The position numbers were made by a program, and so were the translations under genes. Under the pieces are notes generated by a model, which was not told the DNA's origin, ran no database searches, and saw only the letters and a list, made by a program, of their open reading frames with translations. This document shows positions 14,084 through 20,533 of a stretch of 40,537 bases of DNA, one piece after another. The stretch's first letter is position 1; each line of letters starts with the position of its first letter. This DNA is from a virus: the IMG/VR virus record IMGVR_UViG_3300044705_000032, positions 1 to 40,537 of that record. The stretch is one strand, 5' to 3'.

Positions 14084-14839
14084 ATGGGCGAGAACAGCAA
14101 AATCGAGTGGACCGACCACACCTTCAATCCGTGGATCGGTTGCCAGAAGGTGTCGCCGGGCTGCGACCACTGCTACGCGGAAAGCCTCGCCACGCGCTAC
14201 GGCTGGGTTACGTGGGGGCCGCACGGCGAGCGCAAGCGGACCTCCGAGGCGAACTGGCGGAAGCCGCGCCAGTGGGCGAAGGCTTCCCGGTCACAGGTGG
14301 GGCTCTATCCAGATGCCCACCGCCGGCCGCGCGTATTCTGCGCCTCGCTTGCCGACGTATTCGACAATCAGGTGCCAGGCGACTGGCGGCGCGATCTGTT
14401 TGACCTGATCGCCGCAACGCCTGAGCTGGATTGGCTGCTACTCACGAAGCGGCCGGAGAACCTTGCGCGCATGTTTCCGACCGGCCGCTGGCCGAACATC
14501 TGGCTCGGGACGACGTGCGAGGATCAGGAACGGTATGACCGGCGCTGGCCGCTGTTGGCCGGTATGAGCGGCGCGGCCGTGCGCTTCATTAGCTACGAGC
14601 CGGCCATCGGACCGCTTCGGCTGCCGCCTCGTGATCCGCAACCGGACTGGCTAATCTGCGGCGGCGAGAGCGGCCACGGCGCACGCTACATGGAGCCGGC
14701 TTGGGCTGAGCGCATCCGAGACGACTGCCGGGGCGAAGGCGTGGCGTTCTTTATGAAGCAGATGACGGGCAAGAAGCCGATTCCAGACGACCTATTGGTT
14801 CGGCAGTTCCCGGCCGGGAAAATGTCGAAAGCCGCATGA
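14084..14839 (+). CDS. Phage Gp37/Gp68 family (DUF5131) radical-SAM-like protein
   Basis: 251 aa. The family start SKIEWTDHTFNPWIGCQKVSPGCDHCYAE holds Cys20, Cys27 and Cys30, the spacing used for an iron-sulphur cluster. Later blocks fit too: FCASLADVFD, WLLLTKRPENLARMFP, WLGTTCEDQE, FISYEPAIGPL, WLICGGESG and FFMKQM. It would use an Fe-S cluster and S-adenosylmethionine, but its reaction is not known. The gene is clearly more GC-rich than many neighbours. A ribosome site (AGGAAAGGCGGAAA) precedes the ATG. Confidence 0.9.
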   Translation: MGENSKIEWTDHTFNPWIGCQKVSPGCDHCYAESLATRYGWVTWGPHGERKRTSEANWRKPRQWAKASRSQVGLYPDAHRRPRVFCASLADVFDNQVPGDWRRDLFDLIAATPELDWLLLTKRPENLARMFPTGRWPNIWLGTTCEDQERYDRRWPLLAGMSGAAVRFISYEPAIGPLRLPPRDPQPDWLICGGESGHGARYMEPAWAERIRDDCRGEGVAFFMKQMTGKKPIPDDLLVRQFPAGKMSKAA

Positions 14840-14854
14840 TGGAGCAGGACTGGA

Positions 14855-15058
14855 ATGGCTGAAAAAGACACCCGCTGGCAAGCCGTCAACGAGGATGGTT
14901 TTGAGTACGCCATCAAACGGGGACCACATGGTGACGAGTTTGTTAAGACTGCGGACGGCTCTTGCTTGCGTCGTCCGCGCGGGATCAGCTTAGAGGCGGC
15001 GCAAGGCACTGGACTCGTCAAATCGACTGGTGACGGAAGCCCTTTTAGCGAGTTCTGA
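14855..15058 (+). CDS. Small hypothetical protein (67 aa)
   Basis: Begins 15 bases after the DUF5131 stop with AGGACTGGA upstream. MAEKDTRWQAVNEDGFEYAI and onward is a small charged protein with no recognisable family. Confidence 0.5.
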   Translation: MAEKDTRWQAVNEDGFEYAIKRGPHGDEFVKTADGSCLRRPRGISLEAAQGTGLVKSTGDGSPFSEF

Positions 15059-15076
15059 AATCTTGAGGAGAGCGCA

Positions 15077-15427
15077 GTGGCCCGGCAGGCGATAGACGTT
15101 CTGTTCGACCGCGTGGACTGGAAATGCGTGGCGTGCGGTGCGGCTATGGGGACGTGCGACTGTTGGGTAAAATGCGAGTGCGGGCACCGTCATTTGCAGG
15201 GGAAGGAATGCGGCAACGTGGTTTGGCACGTTGCGCTACAATTCGCTCAGGAGGCCGCCGATAAGATCGTTGAGGACATGGCCCAGAGCTATAGGCTATT
15301 CCAGCGCGAGCACATGGCTGCTCGCCTCAAGCGTGCCGTGATCCGGCAGACGCAACCGATCATCATTGAGACGTTTGAGGGCGTCGAGGCCGCGAAGCTG
15401 TACCACGAAAAGTCTCAGATCGAATGA
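15077..15427 (+). CDS. Zinc-ribbon-like hypothetical protein (116 aa)
   Basis: GTG start with GAGGAG upstream. Residues about 17-45 hold six cysteines (CVACGAAMGTCDCWVKCECGHRH ... ECGN), probably one or two zinc sites. The rest is helical and charged (RLFQREHMAARLKRAV). A nucleic-acid-binding role is plausible but unproven. Confidence 0.6.
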   Translation: MARQAIDVLFDRVDWKCVACGAAMGTCDCWVKCECGHRHLQGKECGNVVWHVALQFAQEAADKIVEDMAQSYRLFQREHMAARLKRAVIRQTQPIIIETFEGVEAAKLYHEKSQIE

Positions 15428-15443
15428 GGGGCAGGGATGCAAC

Positions 15444-15680
15444 ATGAATGAAATTCCCCGGTTTACCGAGCGGGACAAGGCGGTGATCCGCTCCTTTGCT
15501 GGTGGCGACACGTCTCGCCGGGCCGAGGCTATCGCTATCTTCAATGCGAGCCTGCGCACGCACGGCGTAGATCACCGCGATCCCTATTTCGAGTTCATGT
15601 CCGAAACATGCACAAGCGTTCCGTGCTGGGTGCTGAGGTCAAAGGCTCGCGCAGAAATCCTAGATCGTCCCTGGCCGTAA
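15444..15680 (+). CDS. Small hypothetical protein (78 aa)
   Basis: ATG 15444 follows GGGCAGGGATGC. The product starts MNEIPRFTERDKAVIRSF. An upstream frame from 15366 lies inside the previous gene and is not used. The stop TAA overlaps the next ATG (TAATG at 15678-15682). Confidence 0.5.
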   Translation: MNEIPRFTERDKAVIRSFAGGDTSRRAEAIAIFNASLRTHGVDHRDPYFEFMSETCTSVPCWVLRSKARAEILDRPWP

Positions 15681-15833
15681 TGTCAGAGGCAACAGTCATT
15701 TTTGGACACCGCCGTTGCGCTCGGGCGCTTGGGCGGCCTCAAAGGAGGCAAGGCGCGGGCCGAAAAGCTTTCAAAAGAGCGCCGGGCGGAGATCGCTAGG
15801 AAGGCCGCCAAAAAGCGGTGGGGGCAGCCCTAA
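15680..15833 (+). pseudogene. Small basic Gly/Lys-rich phage protein, apparent frameshift
   Basis: ATG 15680 overlaps the previous stop and gives MSEATVI. At the T-run 15699-15703 the sense moves to another frame reading LDTAVALGRLGGLKGGKARA, then EKLSKERRAEIARKAAKKRW and TAA at 15831-15833. Deleting one T restores a single frame. GGKARA...ERRAEIARKAAKKRW is a widely seen small basic phage/bacterial protein pattern (recalled), probably nucleic-acid binding. No alternative ATG exists in the second frame; a TTG at 15702 is possible. Confidence 0.5.
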
Positions 15834-16089
15834 AGGCGGCGGATCGGTAATTCCTCTTGTCCATTGTCGTTTGCGTCGGCGTAATCGGTCGGCTGGCCAC
15901 CCTGCTTGCGCGTATCTGGGATGTCACCGGGACGGTAGTTTGCCGGTGCGTACGGCAGATCGCGGAGCCAATACCCTTGAGGCCGATGCGGTGCAGACGA
16001 ACGCGCGTACCGTCCTTTGGAGCCGTGTCGATCGGCATCCAGGGCAACCGTCGCTCCTGCTCAACTCTCGCTTCGTCAATTTCTTGCAC
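15830..16089 (-). pseudogene. DUF551-like gene with an apparent frameshift
   Basis: Reads leftward from GTG 16089 behind AGGAG: MQEIDEARVEQERRLPWMPID, TAPKDGTRVRLHRIGLKG. At CCC 15974-15976 (GGG on the coding strand) the sense moves to a frame reading YWLRDLPYAPANYRPGDIPD and ending in TAG at 15830-15832. One extra G joins the two. The corrected product is a DUF551-type protein (IDTAPKDGT). It is the last gene of a leftward operon and overlaps the end of the convergent gene by four bases. Confidence 0.55.
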
Positions 16090-16097
16090 GGCGGCTC

Positions 16098-16274
16098 CTA
16101 TATTTTGCGCGAACGCGCTGCATAACATTCTGGCATACAGACATGCAGCGGATCGTGAGGGCGGCAGAGGCAACGCGGAGGTAATGTCGGCGGCTCAACC
16201 CACAGCGATAACTGGTCTAGCTTGACGGAGAGCCAGCCAAGCCAGTCGGAAATATAATATCTGACTGAACGCAC
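16098..16274 (-). CDS. Small Cys/Pro-containing hypothetical protein (58 aa)
   Basis: Leftward frame ending TAG at 16098. The GTG at 16274 lies seven bases after GGAG; the ATG at 16280 would leave only one base of spacing. The product contains DWLGWLSVKLDQLSLWVEPP then CLCRPHDPLHVCMPEC, so the C-terminal half may bind a metal. Function unknown. Confidence 0.5.
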   Translation of the reverse strand: MRSVRYYISDWLGWLSVKLDQLSLWVEPPTLPPRCLCRPHDPLHVCMPECYAARSRKI

Positions 16275-16285
16275 GGCCATGCTCC

Positions 16286-16459
16286 TTATTCTACAACGAC
16301 GCCGGGCGTGTCCGGCAGGGTACGCGATGGCGTGATTTGGGATTTAACATACATCACACAGTACGTGACGGCAGCATCCCACCCGCGCCTTTCGGCCGTT
16401 CGGCATCGCTCGGTCATATCATCGAGCGCAGCTTGCAAGCGGTCGCAGGTGACACACAC
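16286..16459 (-). CDS. Small hypothetical protein (57 aa)
   Basis: Leftward frame from GTG 16459, ten bases after a GGAG that follows the 194-aa gene. Product MCVTCDRLQAALDDMTERC and onward, with a CxxC near the start and a helical middle. It fills an otherwise empty gap and is followed closely by the next gene. Confidence 0.5.
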   Translation of the reverse strand: MCVTCDRLQAALDDMTERCRTAERRGWDAAVTYCVMYVKSQITPSRTLPDTPGVVVE

Positions 16460-16469
16460 GCTCGGCTCC

Positions 16470-17054
16470 TCACTCTATAAGCCCGCGCTCGCGGGCAATG
16501 AAGATCAGTTTGGTTTTCAGCCACGTCCGGCGCGGGCATTCTATCTTTTGCGCCTTGCAGTACGCCTTGACCTTGGCGAGCCGCTTCGCGTCAGGACCGG
16601 GACCGCGCATGATCGAGACGAACCGCGCAATCTGCGTATCCTTGAACTCGTATGGCTCGGCGCCGCGCCGACCGTTAGCAGCCGAGCTTAAGCCCTGTGC
16701 GAGACGGCGGCAGGTTTCATCCCCGTCGCGCATCATTGCAGGCCAGTTTTTCAGGCTATTCCGGCCCTTGGCGTCAACGATGTGAGATTTCCGGCGATGC
16801 ACGGCAACCTTCATGGCTACCATGCTGTCCACGCGATCCGGCTTCTTGCCCCGGTTTTCAGCCAGGACGCCGGGCAGCGCTACCACGACCACGCGAGGCG
16901 GCCGGACCAGCCCGACAAAATCCTCATATCCGCCATCCCTGCCGACTACAAATTCCTCTTTCGGCTGGAACTTGGCGACGCGCTCCCGTTGCTCCGCTTC
17001 CGAGAGGCCCCGGACCGGGTTGATAAAAGCGAGATATTCGGGTTTTTCCGCCAT
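16470..17054 (-). CDS. Hypothetical protein heading the leftward operon (194 aa)
   Basis: First gene after the leftward promoter, with the ATG at 17054 only nine bases past the -10 box, so the message may be nearly leaderless. The product starts MAEKPEYLAFINPVRGLSEA; a central GYEDFVGLVRPPRVVVVALP and MKVAVHRRKSHIVDAKG recall the N-terminal fold of serine resolvases, but the catalytic serine motif is not convincing. The C-terminus is basic with a CPRRTW element. It faces the small-gene array across a divergent promoter, so a regulatory role is possible; this is inference only. Confidence 0.6.
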   Translation of the reverse strand: MAEKPEYLAFINPVRGLSEAEQRERVAKFQPKEEFVVGRDGGYEDFVGLVRPPRVVVVALPGVLAENRGKKPDRVDSMVAMKVAVHRRKSHIVDAKGRNSLKNWPAMMRDGDETCRRLAQGLSSAANGRRGAEPYEFKDTQIARFVSIMRGPGPDAKRLAKVKAYCKAQKIECPRRTWLKTKLIFIARERGLIE

Positions 17055-17063
17055 TATTCGCAC

Positions 17064-17092
17064 ACAATAAAACAGGTCTTGCACGGCGTCAA
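17064..17092 (-). promoter_or_regulatory. Leftward promoter of the divergent pair
   Basis: On the minus strand, TTGACG (17092-17087), a 17-base spacer and TATTGT (17069-17064). The ATG of the 194-aa gene lies nine bases downstream of the -10 box. Its -35 box is separated from the rightward -35 by only two bases. Confidence 0.6.
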
Positions 17093-17108
17093 GATGTGTG
17101 CTTATATC
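17079..17108 (+). promoter_or_regulatory. Rightward promoter of the divergent pair
   Basis: TTGCAC (17079-17084), an 18-base spacer and TATATC (17103-17108), with GGGAG before the ATG at 17131. Inverted repeats TCTTG/CAAGA (17077-17081, 17090-17094) enclose both -35 boxes, and GCACACA/TGTGTGC (17060-17066, 17095-17101) also lies here. These could be operators for a shared regulator. Confidence 0.5.
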
Positions 17109-17130
17109 CTATCAACAGGGAGTAAGAACC

Positions 17131-17358
17131 ATGCGTACCGAGCACCTGACAGACGACCAGATCGCCTCCACCTTGCCGGACGGCCTGCGAGATCGCGTTA
17201 TGGTTCAGGCACAAAGGCGGACGGTCGCGCGATCCGGTCTTAGCCGCGAAGGCGAGCTCGCCGCCTCACAGTTTGAATGCGCGCGGCTCGGCATTCCGTG
17301 GGATGCGGAGCAAGATGCGCGTTGGCGGCGGCTCGGCATTCACCCGGATCAGCAGTAA
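17131..17358 (+). CDS. Small hypothetical protein, first gene of the array (75 aa)
   Basis: ATG 17131 behind GGGAG and the rightward promoter. MRTEHLTDDQIASTLPDGLR and onward is a charged helical protein. No family recognised. As the first gene of the operon it is the best candidate for a regulator of it, but no HTH is visible. Confidence 0.55.
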   Translation: MRTEHLTDDQIASTLPDGLRDRVMVQAQRRTVARSGLSREGELAASQFECARLGIPWDAEQDARWRRLGIHPDQQ

Positions 17359-17374
17359 GGAAACGCCCCGAGCC

Positions 17375-17575
17375 ATGCAGATCATCACAAACCCGGATAT
17401 TGCGCAGCCGACAGGCAACGCCGAGATCGACAGCATGATCCACCGTCTGCTGGATGCTCAGCAGGATATTAACTTTGAAGCCAACTCCCGCATGAGCCAA
17501 TCGCTCTGCGACGCATCCGCTCTGATTGACGATTGCGAGCGGTTGTTGCGCAAGCTTGGCGGCCAGAAAGAATAG
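17375..17575 (+). CDS. Small helical hypothetical protein (66 aa)
   Basis: AAGGAAA lies upstream of the ATG at 17375. The product MQIITNPDIAQPTGNAEIDS and onward is mostly helical (NSRMSQSLCDASALIDDCERL). The stop is followed by AGCCCC and the next ATG, the junction style of this array. Confidence 0.55.
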   Translation: MQIITNPDIAQPTGNAEIDSMIHRLLDAQQDINFEANSRMSQSLCDASALIDDCERLLRKLGGQKE

Positions 17576-17579
17576 CCCC

Positions 17580-17846
17580 ATGAAAATTAAGATCGAAGTC
17601 GAGGTCGATCTTTACGACTGGAAAACGCAGAATAAAATGTTTCTGCGTGAGCATGTCGGAGATTTGGACGGCGGCAAGGGACGAAAGTTCAAAATCTCAC
17701 GTCCGGTCGGCGGCATCAATTTGCAAGTTCAACAGGACGGCACGCAGCGAGAGGCAATGGCGAACCTCGCGCCGCTCGTTAAGGCGATGGCCGAGGCCAT
17801 CGTCACTCACGCCAAAAAGATCGACGCCGAAAAGAAGGCTGCGTAA
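17580..17846 (+). CDS. Small hypothetical protein (88 aa)
   Basis: MKIKIEVEVDLYDWKTQNKM opens a small beta-rich domain (KFKISRPVGGINLQVQQDG) followed by a helical, Lys-rich tail ending EKKAA. Its stop codon sits in the first of the repeated hairpins. Family unknown. Confidence 0.55.
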   Translation: MKIKIEVEVDLYDWKTQNKMFLREHVGDLDGGKGRKFKISRPVGGINLQVQQDGTQREAMANLAPLVKAMAEAIVTHAKKIDAEKKAA

Positions 17847-17853
17847 AACGCAG
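17839..17853 (+). repeat. Stop-codon hairpin, copy 1
   Basis: CTGCGT-aaa-ACGCAG, six pairs, spanning the TAA of the 88-aa gene and followed by AAAGGCC. The same hairpin type recurs at 18891, 19062 and 21441 at equivalent positions. Confidence 0.65.
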
Positions 17854-17864
17854 AAAGGCCGGTC

Positions 17865-18104
17865 ATGGACATACAGGCACTCGCCAAGCAGCCGATCAAC
17901 GGCCAGGGCGTTCAGATCGAGAAGCTGCGGCGCAAGCTCAACGACACTGCGCAATTTCTCGACGTGATGGCAAACACCTTGGACGAGTGGGCCGAGCAGA
18001 GCCGGTCGGGCGGCTGGAGCACTCATCAGGTCGAAGCTAATCGCAGCCGCGCAAACGAGTGCCGCCGACAGGCGGCGCACATCCGTTCCATTTTGGAGAC
18101 TTAG
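17865..18104 (+). CDS. Small helical hypothetical protein (79 aa)
   Basis: GAAAGG upstream of the ATG. MDIQALAKQPINGQGVQIEK, then KLNDTAQFLDVMANTLDEW and RANECRRQAAHIRSILET, is predicted to be a helical hairpin. Similar short proteins occur in alphaproteobacterial phages, but no function is known to me. Confidence 0.55.
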   Translation: MDIQALAKQPINGQGVQIEKLRRKLNDTAQFLDVMANTLDEWAEQSRSGGWSTHQVEANRSRANECRRQAAHIRSILET

Positions 18105-18110
18105 GCCCCC

Positions 18111-18281
18111 ATGGAAACGATCTGCGACATGAAGGTAGGGAACGCTTGGGCCGCCCTCGAACGTCTCGCCCGCGAGATTGATCCGAGTCTGCCGGCCGAC
18201 CTGACCGGCAAGGAAATTCGGATCACGCTCAGCAAAGATTGTCAGTCGGTCGAGTGCTACGACCGCGAGCTAACGGATTAG
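18111..18281 (+). CDS. Small hypothetical protein (56 aa)
   Basis: A short frame starting METICDMKVGNAWAALERLA and ending CQSVECYDRELTD. It lies between two TAGGCC junctions (TTAGGCCCCC before, ATTAGGCCC after), in register with the array. Confidence 0.5.
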   Translation: METICDMKVGNAWAALERLAREIDPSLPADLTGKEIRITLSKDCQSVECYDRELTD

Positions 18282-18285
18282 GCCC

Positions 18286-18444
18286 GTGATTGACGCCGAC
18301 AAAGCCTCCGAGATTATCAGTCACGGCATCGCCAAACTGTTCGACAAATACGCATTCACGCCGGTTCCTCAATCCCGGTTCTGGATCGAAATGCGATACC
18401 TCATCCGCGCCGAAATCGAGGCGCTGTCCAAGTTGGAGCAATAG
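18286..18444 (+). CDS. Small hypothetical protein (52 aa)
   Basis: GTG start directly after TTAGGCCC. The peptide MIDADKASEIISHGIAKLFD ... FWIEMRYLIRAEIEALSKLEQ is mostly helical. Its end, GGAGCAATAGGCC, matches the junction sequence at 19307-19319. Confidence 0.5.
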   Translation: MIDADKASEIISHGIAKLFDKYAFTPVPQSRFWIEMRYLIRAEIEALSKLEQ

Positions 18445-18447
18445 GCC

Positions 18448-18639
18448 ATGAAGGCACCAAAGAACCTGCGCGTTGAGCAATGGCCGTATCCGCACCTTCG
18501 GGATGACGAAGGATGCGTTCTCGCTCACGACTACATCGACGATGAAAAGGTGGCGTTCATTCTCGACGCCGTTGCTGAGAAGAGTGGCCGCAGCGCAGTG
18601 CCGCAAGACCTTGGCATGATCGATCGCGGCCTCAGCTAA
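18448..18639 (+). CDS. Small hypothetical protein (63 aa)
   Basis: ATG three bases after the stop in TAGGCCATG. MKAPKNLRVEQWPYPHLRDD and onward has an acidic centre (HDYIDDEKVAFILDAVAEKS). No family recognised. Confidence 0.5.
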   Translation: MKAPKNLRVEQWPYPHLRDDEGCVLAHDYIDDEKVAFILDAVAEKSGRSAVPQDLGMIDRGLS

Positions 18640-18652
18640 CAGGAAACCCCCG

Positions 18653-18901
18653 ATGTTCTCGAAAGACCCGAAGGAAGCCTACAAACAGTTCATGGGCGCT
18701 GCGTCAGCGGCTCTCGCGCCCGACGAGTTTTGGTGCGTCGTCAATGACGAAGGCGTTTTCGAGGGTCACGCATCGAAGGACATGGGCGAAGCCGTCCGGT
18801 CATTCTGTGACGCCCTCGACATTGATTGGGACGAAGCGACCGAAGCCGGGTGCCGGATCGCGGTCGTAAAAATGAACGCTCAAACGGAGGCTGTGCCGTA
18901 G
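18653..18901 (+). CDS. Small hypothetical protein (82 aa)
   Basis: AGGAAA upstream. MFSKDPKEAYKQFMGAASAA, then EFWCVVNDEGVFEGHASKDM, suggests a small alpha/beta domain. Its stop codon is inside the second repeated hairpin. Confidence 0.5.
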   Translation: MFSKDPKEAYKQFMGAASAALAPDEFWCVVNDEGVFEGHASKDMGEAVRSFCDALDIDWDEATEAGCRIAVVKMNAQTEAVP

Positions 18902-18908
18902 CGCACAG
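18891..18908 (+). repeat. Stop-codon hairpin, copy 2
   Basis: CTGTGC-cgtagc-GCACAG, six pairs. The loop contains the TAG stop. Compared with copies 1 and 4 the stem differs at two paired positions, and both partners changed. Confidence 0.6.
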
Positions 18909-18919
18909 AATAGGCCGCT

Positions 18920-19081
18920 ATGACCAAGCCGAGCCAATTTGTGATTGACCGGACGCTCGCCCGCATCGACAGGGAGCGCAAGCGGCTACGCGAGGAGTTC
19001 GACCGGGCAATGGCAAAACTAGATGCGGATGAACGTGAACTGCTTGGAATGAAGCCGGAGGCTGCGCAGAGCGCAGAATAG
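18920..19081 (+). CDS. Small charged coiled-coil protein (53 aa)
   Basis: A short frame after AATAGGCCGCT. MTKPSQFVIDRTLARIDRER leads to a long charged helix (KRLREEFDRAMAKLDADERE). The third hairpin copy lies in its last codons, encoding EAAQSAE. No family recognised. Confidence 0.5.
   Translation: MTKPSQFVIDRTLARIDRERKRLREEFDRAMAKLDADERELLGMKPEAAQSAE
19062..19076 (+). repeat. Stop-codon hairpin, copy 3
   Basis: CTGCGC-aga-GCGCAG, six pairs, just before the TAG at 19079-19081 and followed by AATAGGCCC. Same place, arm length and loop length as copies 1 and 4, with one compensated pair change. Confidence 0.6.
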
Positions 19082-19085
19082 GCCC

Positions 19086-19316
19086 ATGTCCGGCTTGACC
19101 GAGTTCGACTATGCGACAAAGCGGTTCGACGCTGAAATCGCGAAGGTCGCCAACTGGAAGCATGGCTATTTCGGAGCGGCGTATTCGACCCGGCTCCGGG
19201 CGGCGATTGCCGACGCCCGCGCAGCATGTGACCGGCTAGAGGTCGCATTGAACGAGGACGACGAAGCGGGCAAAAAGGCACTCGCAAAGCTCATGTCCAA
19301 ATCTGAGGAGCAATAG
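19086..19316 (+). CDS. Small helical hypothetical protein (76 aa)
   Basis: ATG after AATAGGCCC. MSGLTEFDYATKRFDAEIAK, then AAIADARAACDRLEVALNED, ending MSKSEEQ. Its 3' end carries a linker (AAATCTGAGGAG) shared with the gene ending at 21647. Confidence 0.5.
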   Translation: MSGLTEFDYATKRFDAEIAKVANWKHGYFGAAYSTRLRAAIADARAACDRLEVALNEDDEAGKKALAKLMSKSEEQ

Positions 19317-19322
19317 GCCCCG

Positions 19323-19559
19323 ATGAAAAGCCGCGAAGAAAACAAGGCGCGCGACAAGGATCGGCCGATCATCGTCCATCGTATCGCGCTGCTTGTGCAG
19401 CAATCGACGCACTGTGACGATGACGACGCAATCGACGCGGCGTGGAACGTGTGGGACTACATGGGCCAGCCGGACACGCTCAACGTCTCACCGGAACAAC
19501 TTGACGAGGCTCGCCGCATTCTGCGGAAGCCGCCGCAAGTCGATTTCAAATCTCTGTAG
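19323..19559 (+). CDS. Small hypothetical protein (78 aa)
   Basis: ATG after AATAGGCCCCG. A basic start (MKSREENKARDKDRPIIVHR) is followed by a helical segment and ends VDFKSL. The end overlaps a linker repeated at 20520-20543. Confidence 0.5.
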   Translation: MKSREENKARDKDRPIIVHRIALLVQQSTHCDDDDAIDAAWNVWDYMGQPDTLNVSPEQLDEARRILRKPPQVDFKSL

Positions 19560-19569
19560 GATCACCCCC
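19546..19569 (+). repeat. Junction linker repeat, copy 1
   Basis: TCAAATCT, three variable bases, then TAGGATCACCCCC. It matches 20520-20543 at 21 of 24 positions; both span the end of one gene and the ribosome-site region of the next. Confidence 0.6.
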
Positions 19570-19570
19570 A

Positions 19571-19705
19571 ATGCTCTGCGCTCAGTGCGGCGAGTTATGT
19601 AAAGAGGTTGCGCCCGACCCGAGCGCGGAGCCGCCTGCTGACCTTGGCGGGTTCTGGTGCGAGAAGTGCAAGGAGTTTGTCGAAGTCGAATTTGAAACGG
19701 ATTAG
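19571..19705 (+). CDS. Zinc-ribbon micro-protein (44 aa)
   Basis: A short frame with two CxxC pairs: MLCAQCGELC near the start and WCEKC at residues 29-33. This is a single zinc ribbon followed by an acidic tail (EFVEVEFETD). Likely a nucleic-acid- or protein-binding adaptor; no specific family. Confidence 0.55.
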   Translation: MLCAQCGELCKEVAPDPSAEPPADLGGFWCEKCKEFVEVEFETD

Positions 19706-19709
19706 GCCG

Positions 19710-19952
19710 GTGGGACGAGCAATTCCGAAGGAAGCAATCTCGGTGCGTAAGGCGAAGCCGGCGCCGCACAAGCGCGTCCTGCTTTGGATTTCAAACCGCT
19801 CCGTAGCGATCGAACACATGCCGGTAGTCGGCTGGAACACCCATAGCGATGGGTGGTGGACCGGTATCCCCGGCAACTATCTCAGCCTTGCCGACCTCAA
19901 ATGGAAGGTCACTCACTGGCTGGCTATTCCAGCCCTCGAAGCCGAGGAGTAA
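19710..19952 (+). CDS. DUF551-like small phage protein (80 aa)
   Basis: GTG start at 19710, right after ATTAGGCCG. RVLLWISNRSVAIEHMPVVGWNT, then DGWWTGIPG and KVTHWLAIPALE, fits the DUF551 pattern, which ends VTHW-hydrophobic-P. A third paralogue of the genes at 13730 and 15830-16089. Function unknown. Confidence 0.6.
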   Translation: MGRAIPKEAISVRKAKPAPHKRVLLWISNRSVAIEHMPVVGWNTHSDGWWTGIPGNYLSLADLKWKVTHWLAIPALEAEE

Positions 19953-19959
19953 TACCCCC

Positions 19960-20199
19960 GTGGCGAACTTTGGCACAGCAGAGACACGGCTTAGAGCGCA
20001 GTACCTTGGCGTCGTTACGCTGCTTGGCAAGATCGCGGCGCGGCTTCCGAAGCGCGACGAGGCGCACTACGGGATCGACAAGGCCATCCGTGACGCGAAC
20101 AATTACCTGCTCGTGACGGACGGCGACATCCGTTTTGCTAAATCTTCGGATGGCGGATATGCCGCATTCCCGAGCGACAGCTTCAAAAACGCAGGATAG
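19960..20199 (+). CDS. Small hypothetical protein (79 aa)
   Basis: GTG after GAGGAGTAATACCCCC. MANFGTAETRLRAQYLGVVT, then IAARLPKRDEAHYGIDKAIRD and ANNYLLVTDG. Predicted helical with a short beta end. No family recognised. Confidence 0.5.
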   Translation: MANFGTAETRLRAQYLGVVTLLGKIAARLPKRDEAHYGIDKAIRDANNYLLVTDGDIRFAKSSDGGYAAFPSDSFKNAG

Positions 20200-20206
20200 G
20201 CCGGAA

Positions 20207-20533
20207 GTGCTGCAAGTCGGTCAAACGCTTTGGTTTGAGGGCGCGCACCGCCATAACGCGGGCTTGTCCGAAGTGACCGTCACCAAGGTTGGGCGCAAGT
20301 GGGCGCAGTTGAGCAACCATGAGCGTATCGACGTGCAGACGTTGTACGCCGATGGCGGGCAGTACGTCTCGCCGGGACGCTGCTGGCTATCTAAAGTTGA
20401 GTGCGATGCGGAGGCAAATAGGCAAGCCGCATGGAGTGACTTGGTAAAGATGATACAGCACGCATACCGCGCGCCGGAAGGCGTCTCGGAGGTCAATATC
20501 CGTCGCGCAATCTCGCTTCTCAAATCTGAATAG
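20207..20533 (+). CDS. Small hypothetical protein (108 aa)
   Basis: GTG 20207 after GATAGGCCGGAA; the frame is open further upstream but overlaps the previous gene. An N-terminal beta barrel-like part (QTLWFEGAHRHNAGLSEVTV, TKVGRKWAQLSNHERIDVQT) is followed by helices. The start could be an SH3/KOW-like small barrel (inference). It ends LLKSE in the junction linker. Confidence 0.55.
   Translation: MLQVGQTLWFEGAHRHNAGLSEVTVTKVGRKWAQLSNHERIDVQTLYADGGQYVSPGRCWLSKVECDAEANRQAAWSDLVKMIQHAYRAPEGVSEVNIRRAISLLKSE

Noticed and set aside
15715-16225. Two 120-136-aa + frames over the leftward DUF551-like and neighbouring genes
   Set aside because: They are antisense to genes with recognisable sequence and lie beyond the convergent stop at 15833.
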